The notes beneath the pieces were generated by a model, which saw only the letters and a program-made list of their open reading frames with translations, was not told the DNA's origin and made no database searches. Both the position numbers and the translations under genes were made by a program. A stretch of 38,857 bases of DNA, taken from Rhodospirillales bacterium (GTDB lineage Bacteria > Pseudomonadota > Alphaproteobacteria > Acetobacterales > Acetobacteraceae). Below, piece after piece: positions 17,374-26,340 of this stretch (positions within the stretch are counted from its first letter, which is position 1; every line of letters begins with the position of its first letter). The stretch lies in NCBI GenBank assembly GCA_025359905.1, contig JANYDF010000045.1, positions 1-38,857 of the forward strand. Reading direction: 5' to 3'.

Positions 17374-20300
17374 CCCAGGTTGGCCAGCATTTCCTGCGTC
17401 GTGCGGCGCAGGATTGCCAGATCGGCGCGGAACTTGCGCGGCAGATTGGCGGTGAGCCGCCAGTGCCGGAAAGTGCCGTCTTCCGGCGGCACAAATGCGA
17501 TGCGCTGGCGGCGCACCCGTGCAATGGCGCTTTGATAGTGGTTGAAGAAATTGACCGCGATCACCTGTGTGCCGGGCGGCGAGAAGATCGTGTTGTGCAG
17601 GGCCGAGCCGAATTCGCCGGCCACGATCTTGGCCCCGGCGAACAGCCGGATTTGCGCCACCGGGGACAATTCGTGCGGCCGGACGACGGCGAACCCGAAA
17701 TCCGCCATCACCTGCTCGACCTCGGTCTCGTTCTCGATGCGGTCCTCGCCGAACTTGGCGCGCGACAGAAAAATCCGCTCCGGTCCCGGCGCGTCACCCG
17801 ATCCGGCTGCCCCGTGCTTGGCCGCCCCCTGCTCGGCTGCCTTGATCAGATCGGCGATCATCAGATTGATCGCCGGATGGAAATTGTGGTCGGTGTGCAT
17901 CATCGACGGCAAGATCACACTGGGCGCCGTCACCCGCTGCTTGGCCGCGTCGTACCACACGATCCGCTCGTCCGGGTGCAGCAGTTTGACGAAATCCTTC
18001 ACCCACGGCGCCACCCGGCTGGACAGCAGCAGCGGGAAATCCGCGCCGAACTGGCGCAGCACCGACAGCACATACAGCCGGGGCAGCATTTCCAGCAGGA
18101 AGTGACCGTAGACGAGATTCGGGTGCAGCGCGCAGGCGACTGGATAGTCGAGCGCCAGGGTTTCCGGGTTTTCCAGCTTCAGCGCGCCGGACTGGATGGG
18201 CGGCAGCGGCTGGCCGCCCGCGCGCAGATTGGCGCGGAAATAGCCCGGAATGCAGTCCCAAGGTGCGACGAACTGATTGCCCGACGAGATCAGCCCATTG
18301 CCCCACACCGTCGCGTTGCCGACCGCATAGGCGTGCACGCCGGTGGGGGCCGGATAGTGCATATGCTCGGCCACGAATTCCGGCTTGACGCCGCCTTGCC
18401 GGTGGATGGGCAATTGCGCGGGCGGCAGGGCAGCGGCGAACAGCAAGATGCGCTGGTTTTGCACCGAGCGGCCGAAGCTGCCGAGATCGGCGGTCAGGTC
18501 AAAGATCGGTTCCATCAGCCCGTTGATTGCCGCCCCGGCCAAGACCGGCTCGGCTGGCGCCGCAGCTTCGGGTGCTGCTGCCAGGGCAGTGACGGGCGCC
18601 GGCGGCGGTGCAGCCTGTACGGCGGGCAGGGCTTGGACCGGGGGCGGGGCTTGGACCGGCGCGGCGGCTGGCGGCACGGCTGCCCGCGCTGGTGGCGCTG
18701 GTGGCGCTGGTGGCGCGGGTCTGGCCGCTGGCACGCTGTCGTCTTGCAGCAGCGCTTGAATGGCGGCTTCCAGTTTGTCGAGCGGCAGTTCGTAGGCCGC
18801 GTTCCAATTCGGCTCTGGCCGATCCTTGGCCGGGCTGTGGCTACCGGTCACGTAGCCGTACTCCACCCCCCTGATCGACGCCAAACTCCAGAACGCCGGT
18901 TGCACGCTGAACGGATTGAACAGTTCGAGCGCGCGCGTTCCCTCACGGCAAAACAGGATGTTGGACAGCAGCGGGTCATGCTCGCCGATGACGAATTTTG
19001 CTGCCTGCATCGCCGCCACCTGCACGGCGAAATCGCTGGATTCCAAGGCCGTCACGGTGAATCCATAGCGTTCCACCAACGCCTGCACGGCGGCGAAATT
19101 GGTAACTTCGCGGCCTTTTGCGGCGCGATGCAAATACAGGCGCTCTGGCAGCGGAGGCGCATCGGCCTTCGGCTTCGGAAGGCAACTGACCAGTTGTTCG
19201 GCCGCTTGGGCGGTGAATGGCGGCACGCTCCAGATATCCAGATCGGGCAGCACCAGCGCCGAACTGAAACCGGTTACCGCATTGGGTGGCAGCGTGGCCA
19301 CCGCTCCCGCGCCGATACCCAGCAAATCCAGCGTGCGCTGCTGCGGCGAGCCGGCTTCCAGCGGCGGCAGCACCACTTTCAGGTCGCGGAACCGGCGGCG
19401 CAACATGGTGAAAGCGAACAGCTTGGGCAGGCATTGGGCGACCCAGTGGCTATGGTTGCGCCACGCGCCGGTGAAGCCGATCAAATAGCGGCCTTCGCCG
19501 GCGAAGCTGACGACCGGCATGGCTTGGCGCAACCGCAGAAATTCGCTGCGGCGGAACGACTCGACATTGGAGTCCGGCAGCCAGTGATTGAGATAGGCCA
19601 GTGTGTCGCGCAACACGCCGCCGTTCAGAACTACGACGCCGTCTGTGCCGATCACATGCACGTTGTCGAACTGGTAGGCCGCCACGGCATCGGCCCGGTA
19701 GCGGCGGAATGCCGGATTCACCATGTACTGCCCGAACGGGCCAATGCCAGGTTCCGGCGGCTGCGGCACGAACGGCATTGACCGGCCGAGGTCGGCCGCG
19801 TCGTCGAGCGGAAAATAATCGGTGAACTGCCGTTCCCGAACGAGCTCTTGCAACGATTGGCCGATGCGTGGTTCCTGTTCGACGAGGGTAAGTCCAGTCA
19901 CGCTGCTTCCTGTTTGCTGCACGGCGCTGAATTGCTTTTCGATTGCTGGGGGGGCGGCGCCGGCGATTTCCTGATCGGTAGCCGGTGCCGGTTTTGGTCC
20001 TGCGGCCGGGGCTGAGGCGGCTGGGGCTGGGGCCGGGGCTGGAGCTGGCGCCGCTGCGGCAATCGCTTTGGCGGTTTCGCCGGCCGGTTGCAGCCACCAG
20101 TAGAATTCATCGTCCGGCGTGCCGGGGCGCGGCGCCGTTTGCGCCGACCAATCGGCATCGTGCGGCACATGATCGATAAACTCGCGGAAGCGGTCGCCAC
20201 GGAACCCGGACTCGACATGCGTGAGCGGCAATTCCTTTTCGATCACTTTGCCCGCCAGCGATTCGATATCGCGGCTGGCGAACGCGCGGTAGAGGGACAA

Positions 20301-21242
20301 TCCGCTGCCCGCGATAATCTGAATGGCGCTTTCCGGGCGGCGGTACCGGTTGCAGTACGGCGCTGTCCAGCCATCCGTGAGATTGTTGATGTAGTCTTGC
20401 ATCTTCTCTGAAATCACGAACGCGTCGGATTCCAGATGCACGAGCTTTTCGAATCCATTGGCCTCGGCGTAGCGCGCGGCGAAAAAGAACGAGCGCACCC
20501 AGCCGGGAAAGTCAGACACGCCGCGCCGCCCCATGCGTTTGTCGAAGCGGTACATCGCCGTGGGGGCCGCCGAGGTCAGCCGGGTGCCCTCGGCGATGAA
20601 GTCCACATCGGTCCAGTCTGGCCTGGATTGCGAAGCGTCGTCGATAATGAGCACCTGATCGTGCCGCAGCCCCGACTGCTTCAGCGCTTGGCGCCAAATG
20701 CTGTACCGCACCGCCCAAGTGTCGCGCGCGCCAAGGCCGGGGCCGACATACGAGGTGCAGAACAGCAGTGTGCGCGCGGCCCAAGGCGCAGGGCGGGCGG
20801 CAGCGCGCGCCGTAACCAACACCTGAATGCTTTCCAGCGCCGCGCCGCTGGCGGCGCGGCAGAGCTCTCCGGCAGGCATCGGCCCGGCGGTAGAACCGTC
20901 GACGAAGCTGGCTGCGTACGAAACATCCTGCCCGGATTCGCCGGTGCGGATGCAAACGCCGATCAGCGGCGCGCGCTTGCCGCGGGTGCCGCAATAACCC
21001 CCGTCCTCGACCCAGTCCGTCAGGCTGCCGTCCTGGCGGATGCCGCGATATGCGAGGCCGGGCAGGCTGCCGCCGGTCACGGCAATGGCGAAACCTTCGA
21101 TCCAGCGTGCGCTGCCGGGCTTGCCCACGCGGTCCGGGGCGGGTTTGCGGACGTCGCCGACATGTTGAATATGCGCAAGCGTGGTCAGCGTGATCGCTGG
21201 ATCAGCAGTGCCAGCACCAGCGGGGTGTTCAGCGGCTGGCAT
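17370..21242 (-). CDS. Giant modular glycosyltransferase: ChW-like repeats, GT-A-like domain, two GT61-like domains
   Basis: A 1290-residue protein not matching any single family I know in full. Residues 20–55, 62–99 and 107–144 look like three ChW-type repeats (an H-x-Q or equivalent opening, a central W/G, a G-T-x-G turn and an I/L-x-G/A-x-x-I strand). Residues about 155–375 look like a GT-A-type transferase, with an early TLLFCTSYVG strand, VLIIDDAS, and a DxD-like LESDAF. A Pro/Ala linker (about 390–421) leads to a first GT61-like domain (about 470–835; GEHDPLLSNILF around 753). A second Pro/Ala linker (about 840–905) leads to a second GT61-like domain (about 950–1290; ERIFLSRAKFGEDR and GEFGSALHNTIFSPPG around 1208). 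The usual HGA of GT61 is altered in both copies. No signal peptide is seen, so it is probably cytosolic. ATG 21242 follows GAGGGAC. Likely builds a surface glycan with the sulfotransferase encoded upstream. Confidence 0.8.
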   Translation of the reverse strand: MPAAEHPAGAGTADPAITLTTLAHIQHVGDVRKPAPDRVGKPGSARWIEGFAIAVTGGSLPGLAYRGIRQDGSLTDWVEDGGYCGTRGKRAPLIGVCIRTGESGQDVSYAASFVDGSTAGPMPAGELCRAASGAALESIQVLVTARAAARPAPWAARTLLFCTSYVGPGLGARDTWAVRYSIWRQALKQSGLRHDQVLIIDDASQSRPDWTDVDFIAEGTRLTSAAPTAMYRFDKRMGRRGVSDFPGWVRSFFFAARYAEANGFEKLVHLESDAFVISEKMQDYINNLTDGWTAPYCNRYRRPESAIQIIAGSGLSLYRAFASRDIESLAGKVIEKELPLTHVESGFRGDRFREFIDHVPHDADWSAQTAPRPGTPDDEFYWWLQPAGETAKAIAAAAPAPAPAPAPAASAPAAGPKPAPATDQEIAGAAPPAIEKQFSAVQQTGSSVTGLTLVEQEPRIGQSLQELVRERQFTDYFPLDDAADLGRSMPFVPQPPEPGIGPFGQYMVNPAFRRYRADAVAAYQFDNVHVIGTDGVVVLNGGVLRDTLAYLNHWLPDSNVESFRRSEFLRLRQAMPVVSFAGEGRYLIGFTGAWRNHSHWVAQCLPKLFAFTMLRRRFRDLKVVLPPLEAGSPQQRTLDLLGIGAGAVATLPPNAVTGFSSALVLPDLDIWSVPPFTAQAAEQLVSCLPKPKADAPPLPERLYLHRAAKGREVTNFAAVQALVERYGFTVTALESSDFAVQVAAMQAAKFVIGEHDPLLSNILFCREGTRALELFNPFSVQPAFWSLASIRGVEYGYVTGSHSPAKDRPEPNWNAAYELPLDKLEAAIQALLQDDSVPAARPAPPAPPAPPARAAVPPAAAPVQAPPPVQALPAVQAAPPPAPVTALAAAPEAAAPAEPVLAGAAINGLMEPIFDLTADLGSFGRSVQNQRILLFAAALPPAQLPIHRQGGVKPEFVAEHMHYPAPTGVHAYAVGNATVWGNGLISSGNQFVAPWDCIPGYFRANLRAGGQPLPPIQSGALKLENPETLALDYPVACALHPNLVYGHFLLEMLPRLYVLSVLRQFGADFPLLLSSRVAPWVKDFVKLLHPDERIVWYDAAKQRVTAPSVILPSMMHTDHNFHPAINLMIADLIKAAEQGAAKHGAAGSGDAPGPERIFLSRAKFGEDRIENETEVEQVMADFGFAVVRPHELSPVAQIRLFAGAKIVAGEFGSALHNTIFSPPGTQVIAVNFFNHYQSAIARVRRQRIAFVPPEDGTFRHWRLTANLPRKFRADLAILRRTTQEMLANLG

Positions 21243-21297
21243 GGGTCAGTCCCTCGACAATCGGGTTATACTCATTGCAGCAATGCCGTCATCCGGT

Positions 21298-21918
21298 TCA
21301 GGCGTCGGCTGGCACAGCGTAGCCGAACTGCTCGAAATCCTTGGCGTAGAATTGGTGAATGCGGCGCAGGCTTTCCGCGCTTGGCTGCTGCTGCGCTACA
21401 TTGGGGAACCGCATGGCCACCTCGACGGCGCGATGGTCGAACGCGATGCGGGCCCTTTGGCTCAGCAGACTGACCCATTGTTCGCCAAAGCCATCTTCCT
21501 GGCGGTAAACCTCGCACCCAGGCAGCCAGAATTCCGATTGTGGGCGAATGTGGTTGTCGATCATGAAATTGTTGCCAGGATATTTGGCAAACACGTCAGC
21601 GATCCAGGTGTCGATGTCCTGAATCTTTTCCTGCATCACCGCGCGCATCCGGTACTCGGACACCAAGCGGTCCACCGGATGGCGGACCGTCATGAAAATA
21701 TAGTCAAAGCCGCGCAAACGGAAAATGGTTTGCAATTGTGCGCCGTGCAAATGCTGCGGCGAGCACTTCATGACGGAGACCAGCGAGCCGTCGCCGCCGC
21801 GATCGATGAATGAGGTGTGCCAGCCGTTTTTCTCGAAGAAGAACTCAACCGATGTGCCACCGGTCTTTGGTACGTGAATAAAGAGTACGCGGCGCTGGTC
21901 TTTAATGAAGACGGGCAT
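21298..21918 (-). CDS. Small sulfotransferase (Sulfotransfer_2-like)
   Basis: A 206-residue PAPS-dependent sulfotransferase-like protein. The N-terminal phosphosulfate-binding loop is IHVPKTGGTSVEFFF (around residues 14–28), and the 3'-phosphate-binding element is FMTVRHPVDRLVSEYRMR (about 77–94). These are the two defining motifs of carbohydrate-type sulfotransferases. ATG 21918 was chosen because it places the P-loop near the N-terminus and has AGGA upstream; the open frame to 21987 adds only arginine-rich sequence unlike the family. The gene lies 55 bases before the giant glycosyltransferase on the same strand, so sulfation of the glycan made by that enzyme is a reasonable inference. The acceptor is unknown. 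Confidence 0.85.
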   Translation of the reverse strand: MPVFIKDQRRVLFIHVPKTGGTSVEFFFEKNGWHTSFIDRGGDGSLVSVMKCSPQHLHGAQLQTIFRLRGFDYIFMTVRHPVDRLVSEYRMRAVMQEKIQDIDTWIADVFAKYPGNNFMIDNHIRPQSEFWLPGCEVYRQEDGFGEQWVSLLSQRARIAFDHRAVEVAMRFPNVAQQQPSAESLRRIHQFYAKDFEQFGYAVPADA

Positions 21919-22017
21919 GCGGTCCTGCCAGGAAGTGGAGCCGTTTCGGCGCCGCCGGACCATACGGGTGCGCCCCCGGCCTCGCAAGGCGCGGGAGTGG
22001 CCGCGATCGGCGCGCCG

Positions 22018-22617
22018 TCAGGCAGTCAGCCGCCGCACCGCCTGCACCAGATCGTGCCCCGCCCAATCTGCCGGGCCTTCCAGCCGCGCCGTTTCCCGCC
22101 CGGCGCGGTCGATGATGATGGTGGTCGGCACCCCGCGCGTGTTCAGCGCCCGGGCCGCCACGCTTTTTGGGTCGGCCAGCACCTCCAGGCCGCTGATCGC
22201 GTTGTCGCGGAAATAGCCTTTCACTTTTTCCGTGCCGCCCCGGTCCACCGACAGGGCCAGCACGGCGATGCCCTCGGCGGCCAGCATCCCGGCCATCCGC
22301 GCCAGGGCGGGCAGCTCGGCGACGCAGGGCGGGCACCAGGTTGCCCAGAAATTCACCACCACGCCGCGCCCGGCGTAGTCGGCGATGCTGTGTTCGGCCC
22401 CGGCGGCGTCGATGAAGCTGAACGCCGTCACCGGGTGCGCCGGAACGGTCGATTCCAGCGTGCTGGCGTTTTGTAGCGTGGCTTTTTCGACGTTCGGGTC
22501 GCTCACCGGGGTAAAGATCACCGGCGCCGGTTTGCGGATCGCCGCCGCCGCCGCTACCGTCCCCGCCGCCATAATGGCCGCGCCTGCCACGATGAACCGG
22601 CGCTTCGCTATCAGCAT
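22018..22617 (-). CDS. TlpA-family thioredoxin-like disulfide protein
   Basis: A 199-residue periplasmic thiol–disulfide protein. An N-terminal signal/anchor (about residues 8–30, [20 protein letters not shown]) precedes a thioredoxin fold with active site WCPPC in [19 protein letters not shown], and the cis-proline segment [12 protein letters not shown]. TlpA/ResA relatives reduce apocytochrome c or cupredoxin partners. ATG 22617 has GGGAGCG upstream. The gene is divergent from argH with only 15 bases between start codons, a neighbourhood (tlpA / argH) common in alphaproteobacteria. It may be followed on the same transcript by the sulfotransferase gene 99 bases downstream. Confidence 0.9.
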   Translation of the reverse strand: MLIAKRRFIVAGAAIMAAGTVAAAAAIRKPAPVIFTPVSDPNVEKATLQNASTLESTVPAHPVTAFSFIDAAGAEHSIADYAGRGVVVNFWATWCPPCVAELPALARMAGMLAAEGIAVLALSVDRGGTEKVKGYFRDNAISGLEVLADPKSVAARALNTRGVPTTIIIDRAGRETARLEGPADWAGHDLVQAVRRLTA

Positions 22618-22632
22618 GATGGATCGCTCCCG

Positions 22633-24048
22633 TTGACCGACGCCCCGCACACGCCCAACGCCGCAGTTTCCGCCAACCAGCAATGGGGCGGCCGCTTTGC
22701 CGCCGGTCCCGCAGCGGTGATGCAGGAGATCAACGCCTCCATCGGGTTCGACCAGCGGCTGTGGCGGCAGGACATTGCCGGTTCCCTCGCCCACGCGGCG
22801 ATGCTCGCCCATTGCGGCATCATCCAGCCTTCAGATGAGGGCGACATCGCGCGCGGTCTAGAGGAGATCGCTGCTGAGATCGAGTCTGGCCGCTTTCCGT
22901 TCGCGGTGGCGCTGGAAGACATCCACATGAACATCGAGGCCCGGCTGACCGAGCGGGTCGGCGAGGCGGGCAAGCGGCTGCACACCGCGCGCAGCCGCAA
23001 CGATCAGGTGGCGACCGATTTCCGCCTGTGGGTGCGCGACGCCATCGACGGGATCGACGCGCAACTTGCCGACACCATGCGCGCGCTGGCCACCCGTGCC
23101 GCAGCCCACGCTGCCGATCCGCTGCCCGGCTTCACCCATCTGCAAACCGCCCAGCCGGTCACGCTCGGCCATCACTTCCTCGCGTACGTGGAAATGCTGA
23201 GCCGCGACCGCGGCCGCTTGGCCGACTGCCGCCGCCGGATGAACGAATCGCCACTCGGTGCCGCCGCGTTGGCCGGCACCTCGTTCCCGATTGATCGCCA
23301 CATGACCGCCCGTGCGCTCGGCTTCGACCGGCCGATGGCCAACTCGCTGGATGCAGTGGCCGACCGCGATTACGCGCTGGAATTCCTCGCCGCCGCCGCG
23401 ATCTCGGCGATGCATCTGTCGCGGCTGGCCGAGGAGATCGTGATCTGGTGCAGCGCTCCGTACCGCTTCATCCGGCTGTCGGACGCCTTCACCACCGGCA
23501 GTTCGATCATGCCGCAGAAGCGCAACCCGGACGCTGCCGAGCTGGTGCGCGCCAAGACCGGGCGGATCAACGGCGCGTTGATCGCATTGCTGACGGTGAT
23601 GAAGGGCCTCGCGCTGACCTACGCCAAGGACATGCAGGAGGATAAACCCCCGGTGTTCGAAACCGCCGACGCCTGGGCGCTATCGCTGGCCGCCACCGCC
23701 GGCATGGTGCGCGACCTGTCGCCGGATACCGCGCGGATGCGCGAATTCGCCGGATCGGGCTTCGCCACCGCGACCGATCTGGCGGACTGGCTGGTGCGCA
23801 CGCTGAAACTGCCGTTCCGCACCGCGCACCATGTGACCGGCCGTCTGGTCGCCAAGGCCGAGGCCAAAGGCATCGATCTGGCCGGGCTGACGCTGGCCGA
23901 GATGCAGGCCGAGGAAAGCGGCATCACGGCGGACATTTTCTCGGTGCTGACCGTGGAAGCCTCGGTCGCCTCGCGGCTCAGCTACGGCGGCACCGCCCCG
24001 CTGCGGGTGGCCGAGCAGGCCGCGCGCTGGCTGGCGGCATTGCAATGA
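22633..24048 (+). CDS. argH: Argininosuccinate lyase
   Basis: A 471-residue homotetrameric enzyme that splits argininosuccinate into arginine and fumarate, the final step of arginine synthesis. The N-terminal [11 protein letters not shown], the [14 protein letters not shown] region and the signature [12 protein letters not shown] (around residue 290, with the catalytic serine loop) are intact. The start is TTG 22633, 15 bases from the divergent tlpA start; no ATG exists between the nearest upstream stop and the conserved WGGRF, so the rare start looks real. Its stop overlaps the start of a small lipoprotein gene (ATGA). Length is normal for the family. Confidence 0.96.
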   Translation: MTDAPHTPNAAVSANQQWGGRFAAGPAAVMQEINASIGFDQRLWRQDIAGSLAHAAMLAHCGIIQPSDEGDIARGLEEIAAEIESGRFPFAVALEDIHMNIEARLTERVGEAGKRLHTARSRNDQVATDFRLWVRDAIDGIDAQLADTMRALATRAAAHAADPLPGFTHLQTAQPVTLGHHFLAYVEMLSRDRGRLADCRRRMNESPLGAAALAGTSFPIDRHMTARALGFDRPMANSLDAVADRDYALEFLAAAAISAMHLSRLAEEIVIWCSAPYRFIRLSDAFTTGSSIMPQKRNPDAAELVRAKTGRINGALIALLTVMKGLALTYAKDMQEDKPPVFETADAWALSLAATAGMVRDLSPDTARMREFAGSGFATATDLADWLVRTLKLPFRTAHHVTGRLVAKAEAKGIDLAGLTLAEMQAEESGITADIFSVLTVEASVASRLSYGGTAPLRVAEQAARWLAALQ

Positions 24049-24179
24049 GCCGGGCGCTGCTGCTGGCCGCGCTGCTGGTCGTGCCCTTGGCGCTGTCGGC
24101 GTGCGGCAAGAAAGCCTCGCCCACGCCGCCCGGCCCGGCCAATGAGATTACGTATCCCCGACCCTATCCGGCATATTGA
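24045..24179 (+). CDS. lptM: Small lipoprotein (LptM/YifL-like)
   Basis: A 44-residue lipoprotein: a short signal ([20 protein letters not shown]) whose Leu-Ser-Ala-Cys is a lipobox, then [20 protein letters not shown]. The G-K-K/Q-G/A…P-P pattern after the cysteine matches the LptM (YifL) family, which assists maturation of the LPS translocon LptDE in E. coli. It overlaps the argH stop by four bases (ATGA). The usual alphaproteobacterial partner downstream, lysA, is not next to it here but 3.45 kb away. The identification rests on lipobox, length and context; the exact family is likely but not certain. Confidence 0.8.
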   Translation: MSRALLLAALLVVPLALSACGKKASPTPPGPANEITYPRPYPAY

Positions 24180-24180
24180 C

Positions 24181-25116
24181 ATGATCGACCGCGCAGCCAT
24201 CGCCGCCATCGAACCCATCATCCGCCCGTATGTGCGCCACACGCCGCTGCTCGCCGCCGAGGGGCGGGATTTCGGCGCGGCGTTCGGCGCAGTGCGCTTC
24301 AAGCTGGAATTCCTGCAACACACCGGCTCGTTCAAGGCGCGCGGCGCGTTTGCCAATATGCTGACCCGCGCCGTGCCCAAGTCGGGCGTGGTGGCGGCCT
24401 CGGGCGGCAACCACGGTGCAGCGGTGGCGTTCGCTGCCCAGCGGCTTGGCGCGAAAGCGGCCATTTATGTGCCCGCGATCGCCTCGCAGGCCAAAATCGA
24501 CCGCATCCGCAGCTACGGGGCGGAGCTTGTGGTGGGCGGCGAGCGGTACCCGCAGGCCCTGGCGGCCAGCGAGGACTACGCCGCGCGCACCGGGGCGCTG
24601 CAAATCCACGCCTACGACCAGCCGGAAACCATGCTTGGCCAAGGCACGGCCGGGCTGGAATTGGAACAGGACGCGCCGGATATCGACACGGTGCTGGTCG
24701 CGGTCGGCGGCGGCGGCCTCATCGGCGGCATGGCGGCGTGGTTCGCCGGGCGGGTGAAGGTGGTCGCGGTCGAACCGGAACTGGCCCCGTCGCTGCACAT
24801 GGCGCTGGCGGCGGGCATGCCAGTGGACGCGCCCGGCGGCGGCATCGCGGCGGACAGCCTCGCGCCCAAGCAGGTCGGCCCGTTGATGTTCCCGATTGCC
24901 CAGCGCTACGTGGCAACGGCGGTGCTGGTCAGCGACGACGCCATCCGTGCCGCGCAATTGGCCCTGTGGGACGGGCTGCGCGTCGTCGCCGAACCGGGCG
25001 GCGCGTGCGCCTTCGCGGCCCTGCTGTCCGGGCGGTACGTGCCCGCCCCCGGCGAGCGGGTGGCGGTGCTGCTGTGCGGGGCCAACACCACCGCCGTGAA
25101 ATTCGACGCGGCATGA
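24181..25116 (+). CDS. PLP-dependent serine/threonine dehydratase-like enzyme
   Basis: A 311-residue fold-type II PLP enzyme. The Schiff-base lysine is Lys52 in TGSFKARGA, the phosphate loop is VAVGGGGLIGG, and the substrate loop SGGNHGAA is present. It is shorter than biosynthetic IlvA because it has no C-terminal regulatory domain, so a catabolic threonine/serine dehydratase or serine racemase-type activity fits best; the substrate cannot be fixed. ATG 24181 follows the lipoprotein stop by one base; no clear ribosome site is present, so coupling to the lipoprotein gene is possible. It overlaps the next gene by four bases (ATGA), suggesting a functional pair with the deacetylase-like protein. 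Confidence 0.88.
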   Translation: MIDRAAIAAIEPIIRPYVRHTPLLAAEGRDFGAAFGAVRFKLEFLQHTGSFKARGAFANMLTRAVPKSGVVAASGGNHGAAVAFAAQRLGAKAAIYVPAIASQAKIDRIRSYGAELVVGGERYPQALAASEDYAARTGALQIHAYDQPETMLGQGTAGLELEQDAPDIDTVLVAVGGGGLIGGMAAWFAGRVKVVAVEPELAPSLHMALAAGMPVDAPGGGIAADSLAPKQVGPLMFPIAQRYVATAVLVSDDAIRAAQLALWDGLRVVAEPGGACAFAALLSGRYVPAPGERVAVLLCGANTTAVKFDAA

Positions 25117-26003
25117 CCCAAGCAATGCAGCCGCATCAACGGCTTGATTACCTCGCCAGCATCGACCGCCCGAAGCTGGCCTTGCCAGACGGCAAGCGGC
25201 TGGCGGTGTATCTTGTGGTCAATATCGAGCGCTGGGACATTGGCAGCCCGATGCCGCGCCAAGTGCTGACCGCGCCGCAAGGCATCGCCCCGCTGCCCGA
25301 TCTGCCGAACTGGGCGTGGCACGAATATGGGATGCGCGTTGGCTTCTGGCGGCTGAAGGCGGCGCTCGACCGGCACAATATTTCGCCCACGCTGTCGATC
25401 AACGGTGCCGTGCCCGCCGCCTATCCGCGCGTGACGGACGCCTGCCGCGAGGCCGGATGGGAATTCATGGTGCACGGCTATCACCAAATGGCGACGCACA
25501 AGGTGGACGATCAGCGCGCCATGATCCGCGACGCCATCGCCGCGTTGCGCTTGGCGGGGGGCCACGATCCGGTCGGCTGGCTGGCGCCGGGCCTGACCGA
25601 GACGCTGGAGACACCCGACCTGCTGGCCGAGGCGGGCATCAAATACTGCGCCGATTGGGTGGTGGACGACCTGCCCTGCCCGATCCGCACCGCGCATGGC
25701 CCGCTGCTGACCATGCCGTACAGCGTCGAACTCAACGACATCCCGATGATGATGATCCAGCACCATCGCGCCGACGAATTGTTCGACCGCACCATCGCCC
25801 AGTTCGAGCGGCTGTATCAGGAGTCGGGCACCCAGGGCGCCAAGGTGATGGGCCTCGCGGTGCATCCTTACATCAGCGGCACGCCGCACCGCATCGCCGC
25901 CTTCGAACGCCTGCTCGCGCACATGGCGGCGCGTGACGACGTGGTGTTCTGGCAGGGGCGGCAGATTTTGGATTGGTACGTGGCGGCGGCGGGCGGGCCA
26001 TAG
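25113..26003 (+). CDS. Polysaccharide deacetylase-like hydrolase (PuuE/NodB fold)
   Basis: A 296-residue metal hydrolase of the carbohydrate esterase 4 fold. The opening RPKLALPDGKRLAVYLVVNI and lack of a TFDDG motif (here NIERWD) are typical of the PuuE-type branch that includes cofactor-independent allantoinase rather than NodB-type chitin deacetylases. The metal-site histidines are probably those in FMVHGYHQM (around residue 120) and GLAVHPYISGTPHR (around residue 249). No signal peptide is seen, so it is cytosolic, which fits a small-molecule amidase better than a polysaccharide enzyme. Start ATG 25113 overlaps the dehydratase stop; ATG 25125 is an alternative. The substrate is unknown; a cyclic amide or acylated amino acid is possible. 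Confidence 0.8.
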   Translation: MTQAMQPHQRLDYLASIDRPKLALPDGKRLAVYLVVNIERWDIGSPMPRQVLTAPQGIAPLPDLPNWAWHEYGMRVGFWRLKAALDRHNISPTLSINGAVPAAYPRVTDACREAGWEFMVHGYHQMATHKVDDQRAMIRDAIAALRLAGGHDPVGWLAPGLTETLETPDLLAEAGIKYCADWVVDDLPCPIRTAHGPLLTMPYSVELNDIPMMMIQHHRADELFDRTIAQFERLYQESGTQGAKVMGLAVHPYISGTPHRIAAFERLLAHMAARDDVVFWQGRQILDWYVAAAGGP

Positions 26004-26073
26004 CGCCAGGAATTCCAGCGCGGGCCGCCGGTGTCCGTGGTAACATTCGAATGAGCGCTTTGCGGAGGAGCAA

Positions 26074-26337
26074 ATGCCCGACGGCTCGACAACCCGCTGG
26101 ACCGTGTCGGTCTCCAAGGACACCGACACGTCGGTGCGCCGGTTCCTGGACCAGCGCGGTATGAAAAAGGGTAGCCTGTCCAAATTCATCGAGGACGCGG
26201 TCAAGTGGCGCGTGTTCGACCAAACCATAGCCGAAGCGCGCGGCAAGTTCGCCGATGTGCCGGAAGGCGGCGTCGAAGCGCTGCTCGGCGAAGCGGTGGC
26301 CGCCGCACGGCAGCAGGCCGCCGCCAAGGCCGGATAA
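26074..26337 (+). CDS. Ribbon-helix-helix antitoxin-like protein
   Basis: An 87-residue protein with an N-terminal RWTVSVSKDTDTSVRRFLDQ strand–helix followed by KKGSLSKFIEDAVKWRVFDQ, the profile of a ribbon-helix-helix DNA-binding domain. The Ala-rich tail would contact a toxin. ATG 26074 has an excellent GGAGGAG site. The stop is followed three bases later by the start of a PIN-domain toxin gene, giving the standard antitoxin–toxin order. Such antitoxins normally repress their own promoter, which would lie in 26004–26073. Confidence 0.75.
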   Translation: MPDGSTTRWTVSVSKDTDTSVRRFLDQRGMKKGSLSKFIEDAVKWRVFDQTIAEARGKFADVPEGGVEALLGEAVAAARQQAAAKAG

Positions 26338-26340
26338 CGG

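Noticed and set aside
18640-18725. GGTGGCGCT tandem triplets as a DNA repeat array
   Set aside because: They encode the Pro/Ala linker of the glycosyltransferase and are explained by protein low complexity.
17463-19781. 772-codon open frame on the plus strand opposite the giant glycosyltransferase gene
   Set aside because: Composition is typical of antisense shadow frames, and it conflicts with GT61-like motifs on the minus strand.
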